Positions 7,279 to 16,355 of a stretch of 64,000 nucleotides of DNA are shown piece after piece. This stretch comes from Pseudonocardia autotrophica. GTDB taxonomy: Bacteria; Actinomycetota; Actinomycetes; Mycobacteriales; Pseudonocardiaceae. Position 1 is the stretch's first letter. Every line of letters begins with the position of its first letter. A program made the position numbers and the translations under genes. The stretch spans positions 186,001 through 250,000 of the forward strand of contig NZ_JNYD01000006.1 in assembly GCF_000717175.1 (NCBI RefSeq). The letters are read 5' to 3'. Under the pieces are notes generated by a model, which did not search any database, had not been told where the DNA came from, and saw only the letters and a program-made list of their open reading frames with translations.

Positions 7279-8832
7279 TCACTCCGCGGCTCCGACCGCC
7301 TCCGGCTCGACGTCGGTGTCGGTCTGCGGGTCCTGCCCCCGGCTTCGCCCGCGGCCCTCCTTCATGCCGAGGTAGGCGCGGAACATGGGGTGCACCTGGA
7401 AACGGCGGACGTTGCGCAGGTCGAGGGCGGGACTCTCGTGAAACGCGACGTAGGAGCTGCCACTACGCCGTCCCGCTCGGATTCCGCCGACCATCTGGGC
7501 CTGGAGGAAGCCGACTCTCCACAGGACCTCGATCAGGGAGTTCTCGTCGTAGCCGGAGAGCCATGCTCGTGCGGCCGGTCGTACGGACACCTCGCCAGAG
7601 ATGATCTCGAGCATGAGCCACTCGAGAGCCTCGCGGTCGAAGCTGGTGGTCCTTCCGCGGAACGCCTCGAACACGCTGAGGATGTCGCGGTACTGGAAGC
7701 GCTGTTCGGCGGCGACGTCATGGGTTCTGCCATGGGAGTAGTCCGACTCCGCGGCCGCGATGGTCCTGTAGTTGAGCGGCAGCGCCGCGCTGGTCTCTTC
7801 GGCCGTCTGCAACGCCTGGGCGCAGAAGAGGATCATCTCGCGGGGGCGGTGGAGGGTGCGGCTCACCATGTAGCCGAAGGAGTTGCCGCGACGGTAGTGG
7901 AGGTTCTCGTCGAACAGTACGTTCCAGCATTCCTGGTCCGAGGCGGTCGCGAGCCTCGGCAGGCTGTGTCTGATCCTCCGGGCGATGAGGCTCTGCAGGC
8001 CCTGCTCGTTCCAGGACACCGTCTCGACCAGGTCGCGGTACTTCTGGGCGTCCTCGTACAGGGCCGGCGTGTTCTCGTAGAGTTCCTGGCGCAGCGAGAC
8101 GTAGGTGCGCAGGTTCGGTGAGAGCTGGTTCAGCGTGATGCAGGCCTGGAACAGGCCGGATATGAACGCCCGCGCATCCTCCGACGCGTCCCAGCCCTTG
8201 TCGAGCTCGTCGATGATGACGATCACCCGCTGTTCGGTGAGGGCGTTCCTGAGGTGCGGGAGGAGGGGGCGCAGCTCGTCCACCTTGTACAGCTTCTCGA
8301 GCTCCCGCATCTTGATCGAGCCCTCGACGTTGCCGATCTTGATCCCCTCGAGTCGCTTGAGGTAGGAGATCAGGGCCCAGAGCTTCCCCATGCCCGGGTG
8401 ATGGTGGTTGTCCCGGATGTACTTGCGGATGGCCGCCTCGGACGCGTTCTTCGACCGCACCTGCTTCGTGCAGATCTCCTTCATCACCTGCACGTACAGC
8501 ATGTACTTCCACGCGGCTGCATATGCTCCGTGCTTGGCCCACGACCCCGCCTTCTCGGAATGCATGGCTTCGCCGAGCATCTCGTACGAATAGTCATCGG
8601 GCGACAGTTCGATCACTTTGTGGCCGGCGGCCCTGCTCCGCCGCGCCAGCATCTGGAAGATCGCGCTCTTTCCGGCTCCGCGATTTCCGAGAATGACGGT
8701 CGTCTCGCCGGACAGGACCCGTCGGAAGACGCCCGACTCGACGAAGTAGTGCTCGAGTCCTCGGGTGATGTCCCGCTCCGCGGCCGGAGCACCGAGATCG
8801 ATCTTCTGTGAGTTCGCCAGCCGTGTAGCCAT
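7279..8832 (-). CDS. P-loop ATPase of the Sll1717 type
   Basis: 517 residues from the ATG at 8832 (525 if the in-frame GTG at 8856 is used; neither has a convincing ribosome site). Walker A is GNRGAGKS near residue 50 and Walker B is VIVIIDELD near 210. The C-terminal part has a predicted winged-helix-like region and a charged, disordered end. I recognise it as the P-loop ATPase family named after Sll1717, a STAND/KAP-like group of unknown function often found in accessory DNA. It lies alone on the opposite strand inside the otherwise conserved recO-uppS interval, which suggests insertion and a possible defence role (inference). Confidence 0.65.
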   Translation of the reverse strand: MATRLANSQKIDLGAPAAERDITRGLEHYFVESGVFRRVLSGETTVILGNRGAGKSAIFQMLARRSRAAGHKVIELSPDDYSYEMLGEAMHSEKAGSWAKHGAYAAAWKYMLYVQVMKEICTKQVRSKNASEAAIRKYIRDNHHHPGMGKLWALISYLKRLEGIKIGNVEGSIKMRELEKLYKVDELRPLLPHLRNALTEQRVIVIIDELDKGWDASEDARAFISGLFQACITLNQLSPNLRTYVSLRQELYENTPALYEDAQKYRDLVETVSWNEQGLQSLIARRIRHSLPRLATASDQECWNVLFDENLHYRRGNSFGYMVSRTLHRPREMILFCAQALQTAEETSAALPLNYRTIAAAESDYSHGRTHDVAAEQRFQYRDILSVFEAFRGRTTSFDREALEWLMLEIISGEVSVRPAARAWLSGYDENSLIEVLWRVGFLQAQMVGGIRAGRRSGSSYVAFHESPALDLRNVRRFQVHPMFRAYLGMKEGRGRSRGQDPQTDTDVEPEAVGAAE

Positions 8833-9005
8833 GTGATGACGCTCGGTATCGGGCACTCGGGTGCTACCCGGGGGAGCCCGAAGGGGCGGGAACTACGTAC
8901 ACGCGCCGACGCCGAGCGGTCGCTCCGCGTGCTGACAGAGCTCACGGCTAGGGTGATCCGCCTCAGTCCGTTGCTCTGCTCGTTCGTCGAAGGACGGAGA
9001 CGATC

Positions 9006-9632
9006 GTGCGCCGCCTCCGCCCCGCCCACCTGCTCCGCACGGTCGACCTGGCCGGGACCGCGCTGTTCGCGTTGCAGGGCGGGCTCACCGCCGCCGCGGC
9101 GGGGCTGGACGTCTTCGGCGTCCTCGTCATCGCCTTCGTGACGGCGGTGGGCGGCGGGATCATCCGTGACCTGCTGCTCGGCGACACCCCGCCGGCGGTG
9201 TTCTGCGACCTCGCCTACCCGATCACCGCGTTCGCCGGCGGGGCCGTGGTGGTGCTGCTCTACACCACCGTGCGGGACGTCCCGCGCGACGTCCTCATCC
9301 CGCTCGACGCGGCCGCACTCGCGTTGTTCGCGGTGGTCGGGGCGGCGAAGGCGATCGACCACCGGATGTCCCCGCTGCTCGCGGCACTGCTCGGGACGGT
9401 GTCCGGGGTCGGCGGCGGCGTGATCCGGGACGTCCTGCTGGGCGGGGTGCCGCTGGTCCTGCGCTCGGACGTCTACGCGGTCGCCGCCCTGGCCGGTGCC
9501 GGCGTGACGGCGGTGGGGCTGCGCTACGGGGCACCGCGGGTGCTGGTGCTGGCCCTCGGCGCCGTCGTCACGGTCGTGCTGCGGCTGGTCGCGGTGTGGC
9601 AGGGGTGGAACCTGCCCCGCGTGGCCGGCTGA
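9006..9632 (+). CDS. TRIC-type cation channel family (UPF0126) membrane protein
   Basis: 208 residues made of two repeats of about three helices each. The family glycine motifs GGGIIRDLLLG (about residue 49) and GGGVIRDVLLGG (about residue 137) mark each repeat. Bacterial TRIC proteins form trimeric potassium-permeable channels. The GTG start has GGACGGAG upstream. A TAGGGT -10-like box lies at 8949-8954, giving a short leader. Confidence 0.8.
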   Translation: MRRLRPAHLLRTVDLAGTALFALQGGLTAAAAGLDVFGVLVIAFVTAVGGGIIRDLLLGDTPPAVFCDLAYPITAFAGGAVVVLLYTTVRDVPRDVLIPLDAAALALFAVVGAAKAIDHRMSPLLAALLGTVSGVGGGVIRDVLLGGVPLVLRSDVYAVAALAGAGVTAVGLRYGAPRVLVLALGAVVTVVLRLVAVWQGWNLPRVAG

Positions 9633-9638
9633 CCGGCG

Positions 9639-10532
9639 TCAGACGGGCTCCGGCTGATCGGCGGTGCGCGGCGCCCCGATCGGGCCCGCGCGCCGGACCG
9701 CCTCGGCCGCGTCGAGCGCCGCCCGCTCCGCCTCCCGGTGCGCGGCCTCGGTCACGGCGTGGCGCTGCTCCGGGTCGGCGTCGAAGCGGCCCGCGATCGC
9801 CTCCTGGACCGCGATCTTGGCCCGGACGACCGGCACCCGGTACTTCTTCTCGCGGCGCACCGCGCGCTCCATCTTCTTCGGCCGCGACAGGTACCGCCAG
9901 CGTGCCCAGGGCGAGCCCGGCCGGGCCAGCCGGACGGCGGTGAAGAGCAGCAGCGGCGTGAGGAACAGGCCGAGCAGACCCGTCCACAGCTTGCCCTTGG
10001 CCAGGGTGATCACCACCAGGACCAGCTGCAGCGCGAAGAAGACGAGCGTGAGGACGACCTCGACGGCGTCGGTCGAGGTCACTCCGACGAGGTCGTCGTC
10101 GAACCCGAGGGGGTGCAGCCCGCACAGGAACAGCCCGGTGATCGTGACGGCGACGAACACGGCGTCGATCGAGCTGCGGCCCTGGGTGCTCCAGTAGACG
10201 TCGGACAGGTGCAGGATCAGCGCGAACTCGTCGAGCACCAGTGCCGAGCCGATCCCGAACAGGCTCGCCAGGACGACGTTCGGGACGGGCGTGCTCACCT
10301 CGGCCAGCGCGATCAGGCCGAAGCCCGCGACCAGCATCATGACCATCCCGAACATCACGTGGTGGATGTGCAGCCCACCCGGCGTCACGTTGCCCGGCCA
10401 CCACGACACCTGGGCACGGATCATCCGCACGCTGAACCGGATGAAGAGGAACGCGACGAGGAACGCGCAGAGGAAGCAGAACAAGGGCAGGCGCCCGGTC
10501 GCGACGATCGTGTTCGTGAACCAGGCCCCCAT
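9639..10532 (-). CDS. Conserved actinobacterial integral membrane protein
   Basis: 297 residues. About six to seven hydrophobic segments fill residues 10-215, and the C-terminal third is charged, alanine-rich and probably helical in the cytoplasm. A conserved-looking [12 protein letters not shown] sits at about residues 53-64; the His cluster next to membrane segments could bind metal. I recall similar actinobacterial proteins but no assigned function. It is divergent from uppS with only about 60 bases between the starts. Confidence 0.6.
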   Translation of the reverse strand: MGAWFTNTIVATGRLPLFCFLCAFLVAFLFIRFSVRMIRAQVSWWPGNVTPGGLHIHHVMFGMVMMLVAGFGLIALAEVSTPVPNVVLASLFGIGSALVLDEFALILHLSDVYWSTQGRSSIDAVFVAVTITGLFLCGLHPLGFDDDLVGVTSTDAVEVVLTLVFFALQLVLVVITLAKGKLWTGLLGLFLTPLLLFTAVRLARPGSPWARWRYLSRPKKMERAVRREKKYRVPVVRAKIAVQEAIAGRFDADPEQRHAVTEAAHREAERAALDAAEAVRRAGPIGAPRTADQPEPV

Positions 10533-10581
10533 GTGCAGTGCCTACTCCAGACCGGGCCCCGGCGTCCAGGGACGGCGGACG

Positions 10582-10587
10582 TAGGCT
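10582..10587 (+). promoter_or_regulatory. -10 box for leaderless uppS transcript
   Basis: TAGGCT lies eight bases before the second of two in-frame GTG codons (10590 and 10596). The usual distance from -10 to the start site favours the GTG at 10596 as both transcription and translation start. Confidence 0.5.
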
Positions 10588-10595
10588 CCGTGGCC

Positions 10596-11387
10596 GTGCC
10601 GACTCCTGGGCCCTTCCAGCCCCCGCCGCCGCACCCGTCGGGAGCCCGGCCGCCGGCGATCCCGCCGGAGCTGGTCCCGAACCACGTCGCCCTGGTCATG
10701 GACGGCAACGGCCGCTGGGCCAACGCCCGCGGCCTGCCCCGGATCGAGGGGCACCGCCGCGGCGAGGCCTCGCTCATGGACGTCGCGCGGGGTTGCATCG
10801 ACATCGGCGTGAAGTGGCTGTCCGCCTACGCCTTCTCCACCGAGAACTGGAAGCGCAGCCCGGACGAGGTGCGGTTCCTCATGGGCTTCAACCGGGACGT
10901 CATCCGCCGCCGGGTGGACGAGATGCACGGCATGGGCGTCCGGGTCCGGTGGGCCGGGCGGCGGCCGCGGCTGTGGCGGTCGGTGATCAGGGAGCTCGAG
11001 GTCGCCGAGGAGAAGACGAGGCACAACGACGTGCTGACGCTGACCATGTGCGTGAACTACGGGGGGCGGGCGGAGATCGCCGACGCGGTGCAGCAGATCG
11101 CGCGGCAGGTCCAGGCCGGGAAGATCAGGCCGGACAAGATCGACGAGCGGACGATCGCGAAGTACCTCGACGAGCCGGACATGCCCGACGTCGACCTGTT
11201 CGTGCGGTCGAGCGGCGAGCAGCGGACGTCGAACTTCCTGTTGTGGCAGAGCGCCTACGCCGAGATGGTCTTCCTCGACACGCTCTTCCCCGACTTCGAC
11301 CGCCGGCACATCTGGGAGGCGATCGAGATCTACGCGAGGCGGGACCGCCGGTTCGGCGGGGCGATCGACAAGGCGGGGTCCTCGTGA
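10596..11387 (+). CDS. uppS: Isoprenyl (polyprenyl) diphosphate synthase, Z-type
   Basis: 263 residues from the GTG at 10596. It condenses isopentenyl diphosphate units onto an allylic primer to make the lipid carrier for cell-wall synthesis. The N-terminus is proline-rich, then [19 protein letters not shown] holds the catalytic Asp, with GHRRG after it. Further signatures are [14 protein letters not shown] and, near the end, [20 protein letters not shown]. The stop overlaps the next gene by GTGA. Conserved neighbour of recO in this phylum. Confidence 0.95.
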   Translation: MPTPGPFQPPPPHPSGARPPAIPPELVPNHVALVMDGNGRWANARGLPRIEGHRRGEASLMDVARGCIDIGVKWLSAYAFSTENWKRSPDEVRFLMGFNRDVIRRRVDEMHGMGVRVRWAGRRPRLWRSVIRELEVAEEKTRHNDVLTLTMCVNYGGRAEIADAVQQIARQVQAGKIRPDKIDERTIAKYLDEPDMPDVDLFVRSSGEQRTSNFLLWQSAYAEMVFLDTLFPDFDRRHIWEAIEIYARRDRRFGGAIDKAGSS

Positions 11388-11779
11388 GCCTGGAGATCGC
11401 CCGCAGGGCACTGGAGCGCTACCACGACGTCGAGGTCGGCGAGGACGGCGCGCTCACCTTCGCCCACGGCGGCGTGCTGTGCGTGGTGCAGGGCACCGAG
11501 CTGGAGGAGGGGCTGCCCGTCCTCAACCTGACCTGCGTCGTGGCATGGGACCTGCCGGTGTCCGCGGACCCGGCGACGGACGTCCCCACCCGCGTCGCCC
11601 TCGGCGTGGGCGAGGGGCTGTTCGGCACGCCGCGGGTCGTGCGCGGCGAGAACGGCTGGGACGTCACGCTCCGCTACGCCTTTCCCGCGGCCGGCCTGGC
11701 GGAGGGTCCGATGGGGACCCTGCTGATGCTGGTGGTGGGCAGCGCCTCGGCCATGCGCGCCGAGCTCGTCGGCTCGTGA
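11384..11779 (+). CDS. YbjN/secretion-chaperone-like protein
   Basis: 131 residues, small and without membrane segments or cofactor motifs. The pattern of N-terminal helix, strands ([21 protein letters not shown]) and a C-terminal helix resembles the YbjN domain found in many actinobacterial proteins. It starts inside the uppS stop (GTGA), so its translation is coupled to uppS. No function can be read from the sequence. Confidence 0.5.
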   Translation: MSLEIARRALERYHDVEVGEDGALTFAHGGVLCVVQGTELEEGLPVLNLTCVVAWDLPVSADPATDVPTRVALGVGEGLFGTPRVVRGENGWDVTLRYAFPAAGLAEGPMGTLLMLVVGSASAMRAELVGS

Positions 11780-11784
11780 CCCTC

Positions 11785-11824
11785 GTGAGTGGCGATAGTC
11801 GCCATAGCGACTATCGCCACTCAC
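11785..11824. repeat. 40-bp intergenic palindrome, copy 2 (CATAG centre)
   Basis: GTGAGTGGCGATAGTCGC and its near-complement GCGACTATCGCCACTCAC meet around a short centre. It differs from copy 1 (3064) at only a few positions. It lies between convergent genes, where it could terminate both. Confidence 0.85.
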
Positions 11825-11828
11825 GGGG

Positions 11829-12446
11829 TCAGCCCACGGGGGACTCGGACAGGTGCACCAGCGGCAGCTCGGCGAGCTGGGCCGCGCTCATCTGCCGGGC
11901 GTTCTCCAGGACGCGCGCCTGCGCCTCCTGCATCCGGCCGTCGACCAGCCCGGACAGGCCGTAGGAGATCCGGCCGAGCAGCCGGACCGTGGTGTCGTCG
12001 ACCGGGGGCCGCGGCGCGGAGACGACGGCGACGCCGGTCGGGTGCCCGTCGTTGGCCTGCGCGATGCCGATCGTGAAGGCCTCGCGCGGGTTGACGTGCC
12101 GCGAGGCGTAGTGGTCCCGCAGGGTCGGGAAGGTCTTGTGGAACTTCACCACCTCGTCGTCGAGCTCGAGGGACTCGACGTCCCCGTCGGTGAGGATCTT
12201 GGTGCGGCCCGAGAAGCAGCGCACGTACCCGACGAGCGCGCCGGTCCACAGCGCCTCGACCAGCACGGGGTCGGGCCGGGGCACGGCGAGCGCCGCGACC
12301 AGGTGCTCGCAGCAGCGCAGCACGTACTGCAGGTCCTCGAACACCGCGGAGAGCTGGGCCAGCTCGCCGGACTCCGGTGTGTCGAGCCTGCGCACCGTGC
12401 TCGGTGCGTCCGGGCCCGATGCCCCTGGGGTCCCGCCGTCGGTCAT
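11829..12446 (-). CDS. Conserved hypothetical protein
   Basis: 205 residues, acidic and soluble, with no signal peptide or membrane span. The ATG at 12446 follows a purine-rich stretch; the open frame upstream of it is arginine-rich and unlikely to be coding. Recognisable segments are GYVRCFSGRTKILTDGDVE and a central VVKFHKTFPTLRDHYASRHV, which look like a structured alpha-helical core with several histidines. I do not recognise the family. It ends just after a palindrome shared with the uppS operon. Confidence 0.55.
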   Translation of the reverse strand: MTDGGTPGASGPDAPSTVRRLDTPESGELAQLSAVFEDLQYVLRCCEHLVAALAVPRPDPVLVEALWTGALVGYVRCFSGRTKILTDGDVESLELDDEVVKFHKTFPTLRDHYASRHVNPREAFTIGIAQANDGHPTGVAVVSAPRPPVDDTTVRLLGRISYGLSGLVDGRMQEAQARVLENARQMSAAQLAELPLVHLSESPVG

Positions 12447-12640
12447 GGGCACGCCTCCCGCTTCGTCGCGTCGGCGCACGGTATCCCCGTGCCGGCGCCG
12501 GGTGGATCTCGATATGAGACGCCGGCCACTCCGCCGGGGCTGCCGATGTGGTCGACAGCACGCTCCCGGCACAGCAGAGTGGGCAGACAATGCACGTGCA
12601 TCACGGCGGCACCGACGCCGCCGCGGAGAGGAGAGCGTTG

Positions 12641-13414
12641 ATGGACATCACGGGAGCCTCGGCCATCGTCACCGGCGGTGCGTCCGGTCTCGGGGAGGCG
12701 ACCGCGCGGCTGCTGGCCCAGCGCGGGGCGAAGGTCGTCGTGCTCGACCTGAACGAGGACCGGGGCGAGAAGGTCGCCGCCGAGATCGGGGGCGTGTTCG
12801 CCAAGGCCGACGTCGCCGACGAGGCCCAGGTCAAGGCGGCCGTCGAGGCGGCCTCGGAGCTCGGCCCGCTGCGGATCCTGGTCAACAGCGCCGGCCTCGG
12901 CCGTGCCGCCCGGATCATCGGCCGCGACCTCGAGCCGGTCCCGCTCGAGACCTTCGAGTTCGTGGTGCGGGTCAACCTGACCGGCACCTACAACTGCGCC
13001 CGGCTCGCGGCGTCGGCGATGGCCAAGACCGACCCGCTCGAGGACGGCACCTCGCGCGGCGCGATCCTCAACACGGCCTCCGCGGCCGCGTTCGACGGCC
13101 AGATCGGCCAGACCCCGTACTCGGCGTCGAAGGGCGGCGTGGTCGGCCTGACCCTGCCGATGGCCCGCGACCTGGCCCGGCACGGCATCCGCGTCAACAC
13201 CATCGCCCCCGGCCTGATCGACACCCCGATCTACGGCGAGGGCGAGAAGGCCGAGGCCTTCAAGGCCGCGCTCGGCCAGAGCGTGGTCTACCCGAACCGG
13301 CTCGGGAAGGCCGAGGAGTACGCCTCCATGGCGGTCGAGGTGCTCACCAACGACTACATGAACGGCGAGACGATCCGGCTCGACGGCGCGATCCGGATGC
13401 CCCCGAAGTCCTGA
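12641..13414 (+). CDS. Short-chain dehydrogenase, 3-hydroxyacyl-CoA dehydrogenase type 2-like
   Basis: 257 residues, classical SDR length. The cofactor motif TGGASGLGEA lies at about residues 11-20, NSAG at about 84, and the catalytic Ser-Tyr-Lys in ILNTASAAAFDGQ and TPYSASKGG. The overall pattern (GLGRAARIIGRD, PNRLGKAEEYASM near the end) fits the HSD17B10/3-hydroxy-2-methylbutyryl-CoA dehydrogenase group acting in isoleucine and fatty-acid breakdown; the exact substrate is inference. GAGAGGAGAG precedes the ATG at 12641. Confidence 0.8.
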   Translation: MDITGASAIVTGGASGLGEATARLLAQRGAKVVVLDLNEDRGEKVAAEIGGVFAKADVADEAQVKAAVEAASELGPLRILVNSAGLGRAARIIGRDLEPVPLETFEFVVRVNLTGTYNCARLAASAMAKTDPLEDGTSRGAILNTASAAAFDGQIGQTPYSASKGGVVGLTLPMARDLARHGIRVNTIAPGLIDTPIYGEGEKAEAFKAALGQSVVYPNRLGKAEEYASMAVEVLTNDYMNGETIRLDGAIRMPPKS

Positions 13415-13429
13415 CCCTCGTCGCGCGAA

Positions 13430-13466
13430 CGGCGCTCTCGCTCACCACGAATGAGCGGGAGCGCCG
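13430..13466. terminator. Bidirectional hairpin terminator
   Basis: Arms GGCGCTCTCGCTCA and TGAGCGGGAGCGCC, with one mismatch and a seven-base loop, between the convergent SDR and zur-like genes. Confidence 0.65.
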
Positions 13467-13474
13467 TCGCGCGC

Positions 13475-13876
13475 TCAGGCGCAGGACCGGCACACCCCGA
13501 AGATCTCCACGGTGTGCGAGATCTCGGTGAAGCCGTGCTCCCGCGCGACCCGCTGCGTCCACTCCTCGACGGCGGGGGCGTCGATCTCCTCCGCCGCGCC
13601 GCAGCGCCGGCACACCAGGTGGTGGTGGTGCTCGTCGGACGCGCAGCGGCGGTAGACGGCCTCGCCGCCGGCGTTGCGCAGGACGTCGACCTCGCCGCCG
13701 TCGGCCATGGTCTGCAGGGTTCGGTAGACGGTCGTCAGGCCGATGCCCTCGCCGGAGCGGCGCAGCTCCTCGTGGATCTCCTGGGCCGAGCGGAAGTCGG
13801 GGAGCCGGTCGAGCAGGGCGGAGACGGCGGCGCGCTGCTTCGTCGCGCGCAGCACCCGGGTGCCGCCTGTGGTCAT
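13475..13876 (-). CDS. zur: Fur-family repressor, Zur-like
   Basis: 133 residues. The N-terminal winged helix has the recognition segment GIGLTTVYRTLQTM. The metal site follows as DEHHHHLVCRRCG and the C-terminal FGVCRSC, so both Cys pairs of the structural zinc site are present. The start overlaps the smtB-like stop by four bases. In Mycobacterium the same pair next to glyS encodes the zinc-responsive SmtB and Zur (FurB), which supports a zinc-uptake regulator here. Confidence 0.85.
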   Translation of the reverse strand: MTTGGTRVLRATKQRAAVSALLDRLPDFRSAQEIHEELRRSGEGIGLTTVYRTLQTMADGGEVDVLRNAGGEAVYRRCASDEHHHHLVCRRCGAAEEIDAPAVEEWTQRVAREHGFTEISHTVEIFGVCRSCA

Positions 13877-14286
13877 GCGTCCTCCTGAACGTGCGCCACC
13901 GCGTCGACGACGATGTGCGCGAGGTGGTCGTCGACCAGTGAGTACAGCACCTCGCGGCCCCTGCGCTCGCCCTCGACCACCCCGGCCGACTTGAGCACGC
14001 GCAGGTGCTGGCTGATCAGGGGCTGGGTGACGCCGAGGGTGTCGACCAGGTCGTGCACGCAGCGCGGGGAGTCGAGCAGCTGCAGCACGATCGCGATCCG
14101 GACCGGCGCGGCGAGGGCGCGGAGCAGGTCGCCCGCGGCGGCGAGGGTGCGCGGCGGGTGGACGGGGGCGGGCTCGGCGGCCGGGCAGAGTGTGCCCTCG
14201 TGCTCGTGCGTGATCGACATGACCGTCCAGTCCCCGGGGGCGGCGGCCGCACCCTCGGTCGCGTCGTGAGCCTCGCCGGGCCGCAT
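13873..14286 (-). CDS. ArsR/SmtB-family zinc-responsive regulator
   Basis: 137 residues from the ATG at 14286 (115 from the in-frame ATG at 14220). The winged helix includes LRALAAPVRIAIVLQLLDSPRCVHDLV and TQPLISQHLRVLKSAGVV. The C-terminal helix DDHLAHIVVDAVAHV carries the Asp/His ligands of the alpha5 zinc site typical of SmtB. It is the first gene of a two-gene operon with zur. A Zur-box-like dyad lies just upstream of the 14286 start. Confidence 0.85.
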   Translation of the reverse strand: MRPGEAHDATEGAAAAPGDWTVMSITHEHEGTLCPAAEPAPVHPPRTLAAAGDLLRALAAPVRIAIVLQLLDSPRCVHDLVDTLGVTQPLISQHLRVLKSAGVVEGERRGREVLYSLVDDHLAHIVVDAVAHVQEDA

Positions 14287-14292
14287 CGGCCA

Positions 14293-14307
14293 TGATAGGC
14301 GTTTTCA
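14293..14307. promoter_or_regulatory. Zur/SmtB-box-like operator
   Basis: The 15-mer TGATAGGCGTTTTCA matches the symmetric outer bases of the actinobacterial Zur box (TGA-A...TTTTCA pattern) although the centre is GC-rich. It lies seven bases before the smtB-like start and 35 bases before the divergent gene at 14342, so it could control either or both by autoregulation. Confidence 0.5.
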
Positions 14308-14328
14308 ACAAGGCGGGAAGGCGGCCGG

Positions 14329-14334
14329 TAGGGT
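14329..14334 (+). promoter_or_regulatory. -10 box for leaderless transcript of the 14342 gene
   Basis: TAGGGT ends seven bases before the GTG at 14342. No ribosome site lies between the two. Confidence 0.5.
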
Positions 14335-14341
14335 CCGCCGC

Positions 14342-14668
14342 GTGCTGCTCGTGTGCCGCTTCACACCTGCCGATCCGGCCGCCTTCGCCGACCGGCTCGT
14401 GCACGCCCTGGAGCTGCTCACCGCGCAGCCCGGCTGCCTGGGTGGGGAGGCTGGCCGGGCCGTCGACGACCCGGCGCACTGGGTGCTCACCGTGCGCTTC
14501 ACGGGGGTCGACGCCTACCGCCGGGCCCTGTCGCCCTTCCCGGTCCGCGAACACGTCGTCCCGCTGCTGTCCGAAGCGCTGGCCGACTCGCCCGCCACGT
14601 ACGAGACGCTGCTCGGGGCCGCCGGCGGCGCCGTCGAGCGGCGGGCCTCGTTGCGGGCGGGGGACTAG
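14342..14668 (+). CDS. ABM-like dimeric alpha/beta-barrel protein
   Basis: 108 residues with a strand-helix-strand-strand pattern: LLVCRFTPAD, a helix DRLVHALELLTAQPGCLGGEAGR, then HWVLTVRFTGVDAYRRAL. This is the layout of antibiotic-biosynthesis-monooxygenase-type ferredoxin folds. It is divergent from the smtB-zur operon and 87 bases before glyS. Function unknown. The frame is supported by strong third-position GC bias and the leaderless promoter. Confidence 0.6.
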   Translation: MLLVCRFTPADPAAFADRLVHALELLTAQPGCLGGEAGRAVDDPAHWVLTVRFTGVDAYRRALSPFPVREHVVPLLSEALADSPATYETLLGAAGGAVERRASLRAGD

Positions 14669-14755
14669 GGGAACCCGTTCGTGCCGGTCGATACCCTGGA
14701 GACTCCGCCCCCGCATCCGGCGGGGTCGCCCCACACCGTTCCCGGGAGATCCTCC

Positions 14756-16153
14756 GTGGCCAGCAAGCCCAGTTCCGCCAAGATCGAGACCATCGTCGCG
14801 CTCGCCAAGCGCCGCGGATTCGTCTTCGCGTCGGGTGAGATCTACGGCGGTACCCGGTCGGCGTGGGACTACGGGCCCCTCGGCGTGGAGCTCAAGGAGA
14901 ACATCAAGCGGCAGTGGTGGAAGTCGATGGTCACCGGCCGCGAGGACGTCGTGGGCCTCGACTCGTCGGTGATCCTGCCGCGCCAGGTGTGGGTCGCCTC
15001 CGGGCACGTCGGCGTGTTCACCGACCCGCTCGTCGAGTGCCAGCACTGCCACAAGCGCTTCCGCGCCGACCAGCTGGCCGAGGAGTACACCGAGCGCACC
15101 GGCAAGGAGGCGTCGGAGGAGGACCTGTCCGACGTCCCGTGCCCCAACTGCGGCACCCGCGGCCAGTACACCGAGCCGCGCGACTTCAACATGATGCTCA
15201 AGACCTACCTCGGCCCGGTGGAGTCCGAGGAGGGCCTGCACTACCTGCGCCCGGAGACCGCCCAGGGCATCTTCGTGAACTTCCTCAACGTGCAGACCAC
15301 CTCGCGCAAGAAGCCGCCGTTCGGCATCGGCCAGGTCGGCAAGAGCTTCCGCAACGAGATCACGCCGGGCAACTTCATCTTCCGCACGCGCGAGTTCGAG
15401 CAGATGGAGATGGAGTACTTCGTCGAGCCGGGCACGGACGAGGAGCTCCACCAGTACTGGATCGACGAGCGCACGAACTGGTACGTCGACCTCGGCATCG
15501 CGCGGGAGAACCTGCGGCACTACGAGCACCCCAAGGAGAAGCTCTCCCACTACTCGAAGCGCACCGTCGACATCGAGTACCGCTTCGAGTTCGTCGGGCA
15601 GGAGTGGGGCGAGCTCGAGGGCGTCGCGAACCGCACGGACTTCGACCTCACCACGCACTCGAACCATTCGGGGGTCGACCTCTCCTTCTACGACCAGAAC
15701 ACGAAGGAGCGGTACCGGCCGTACGTCATCGAGCCGGCCGCCGGCGTGGGGCGCTCGATGATGGCCTTCCTCATCGACGCGTACCACGAGGAGGAGGCGC
15801 CCAACGCCAAGGGCGGTACCGACAAGCGCGTCGTGCTGCGCCTCGACCGTCGGCTCGCCCCGGTCAAGGCCGCCGTGCTGCCGTTGTCCCGCAACGCCGA
15901 CCTCTCGCCCAAGGCACGTGACCTGGCCGCGCGGCTGCGGAAGAACTGGAACGTCGAGTTCGACGACGCCGGCGCCATCGGCCGCCGCTACCGCCGCCAG
16001 GACGAGATCGGCACCCCGTTCTGCATCACGGTCGACTTCGACACCCTCCAGGACGAGGCCGTCACCATCCGGGAGCGGGACACCATGGCGCAGGAGCGCA
16101 TCCCGCTCGACCAGGTCGAGGGCTACCTGGCCCAGTGCCTGGTGGGCTGCTGA
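14756..16153 (+). CDS. glyS: Glycyl-tRNA synthetase, alpha2 type
   Basis: 465 residues, the length of the dimeric bacterial GlyRS. Class II motifs are present: [13 protein letters not shown] and [19 protein letters not shown] near the N-terminus, [11 protein letters not shown] and the motif-2 region [22 protein letters not shown] in the middle, and [10 protein letters not shown] for motif 3. An insertion with CQHCHK and CPNCG forms a zinc-ribbon-like pair at about residues 97-142. The GTG at 14756 has GGGAGA upstream; the in-frame ATG at 14681 gives an unlikely proline-rich leader. A TACCCT -10-like box lies near 14692. Confidence 0.95.
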   Translation: MASKPSSAKIETIVALAKRRGFVFASGEIYGGTRSAWDYGPLGVELKENIKRQWWKSMVTGREDVVGLDSSVILPRQVWVASGHVGVFTDPLVECQHCHKRFRADQLAEEYTERTGKEASEEDLSDVPCPNCGTRGQYTEPRDFNMMLKTYLGPVESEEGLHYLRPETAQGIFVNFLNVQTTSRKKPPFGIGQVGKSFRNEITPGNFIFRTREFEQMEMEYFVEPGTDEELHQYWIDERTNWYVDLGIARENLRHYEHPKEKLSHYSKRTVDIEYRFEFVGQEWGELEGVANRTDFDLTTHSNHSGVDLSFYDQNTKERYRPYVIEPAAGVGRSMMAFLIDAYHEEEAPNAKGGTDKRVVLRLDRRLAPVKAAVLPLSRNADLSPKARDLAARLRKNWNVEFDDAGAIGRRYRRQDEIGTPFCITVDFDTLQDEAVTIRERDTMAQERIPLDQVEGYLAQCLVGC

Positions 16154-16194
16154 CCTGAGGTCTTCCGGTTCGGCTCCGTGTCGGGGCCTCCGGC

Positions 16195-16258
16195 GTGATC
16201 GTCGGACGAGACCGTTCCCGGCCGCATGTGGCCGCGTCCGGTCCCGTCCGACGATCAC
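16195..16258. repeat. 64-bp palindromic repeat, copy A
   Basis: Perfect 14-base arms GTGATCGTCGGACG and CGTCCGACGATCAC enclose an inner dyad around GGCCGCATGTGGCC. It lies 41 bases after the glyS stop and may also serve as its terminator. Five more copies of this 64-bp unit lie at 16287 and 17317-17649. Confidence 0.85.
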
Positions 16259-16286
16259 GGTGTGCGGGCGTCGCGGCTCCGGTGCA

Positions 16287-16350
16287 CTGATCGTCGTTCG
16301 GGACCGTCGACGGCCGGATGCGGCGCGGAGCAGTCCGCATCGGTGATCTT
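16287..16350. repeat. 64-bp palindromic repeat, copy B (degenerate)
   Basis: The left half (CTGATCGTCG, GGGACCG, CGGCCGGATGCGGC) matches the family; the right arm is decayed. It starts 92 bases after copy A and ends six bases before the stop of the DUF559 gene. Confidence 0.55.
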
Positions 16351-16355
16351 CGCTG

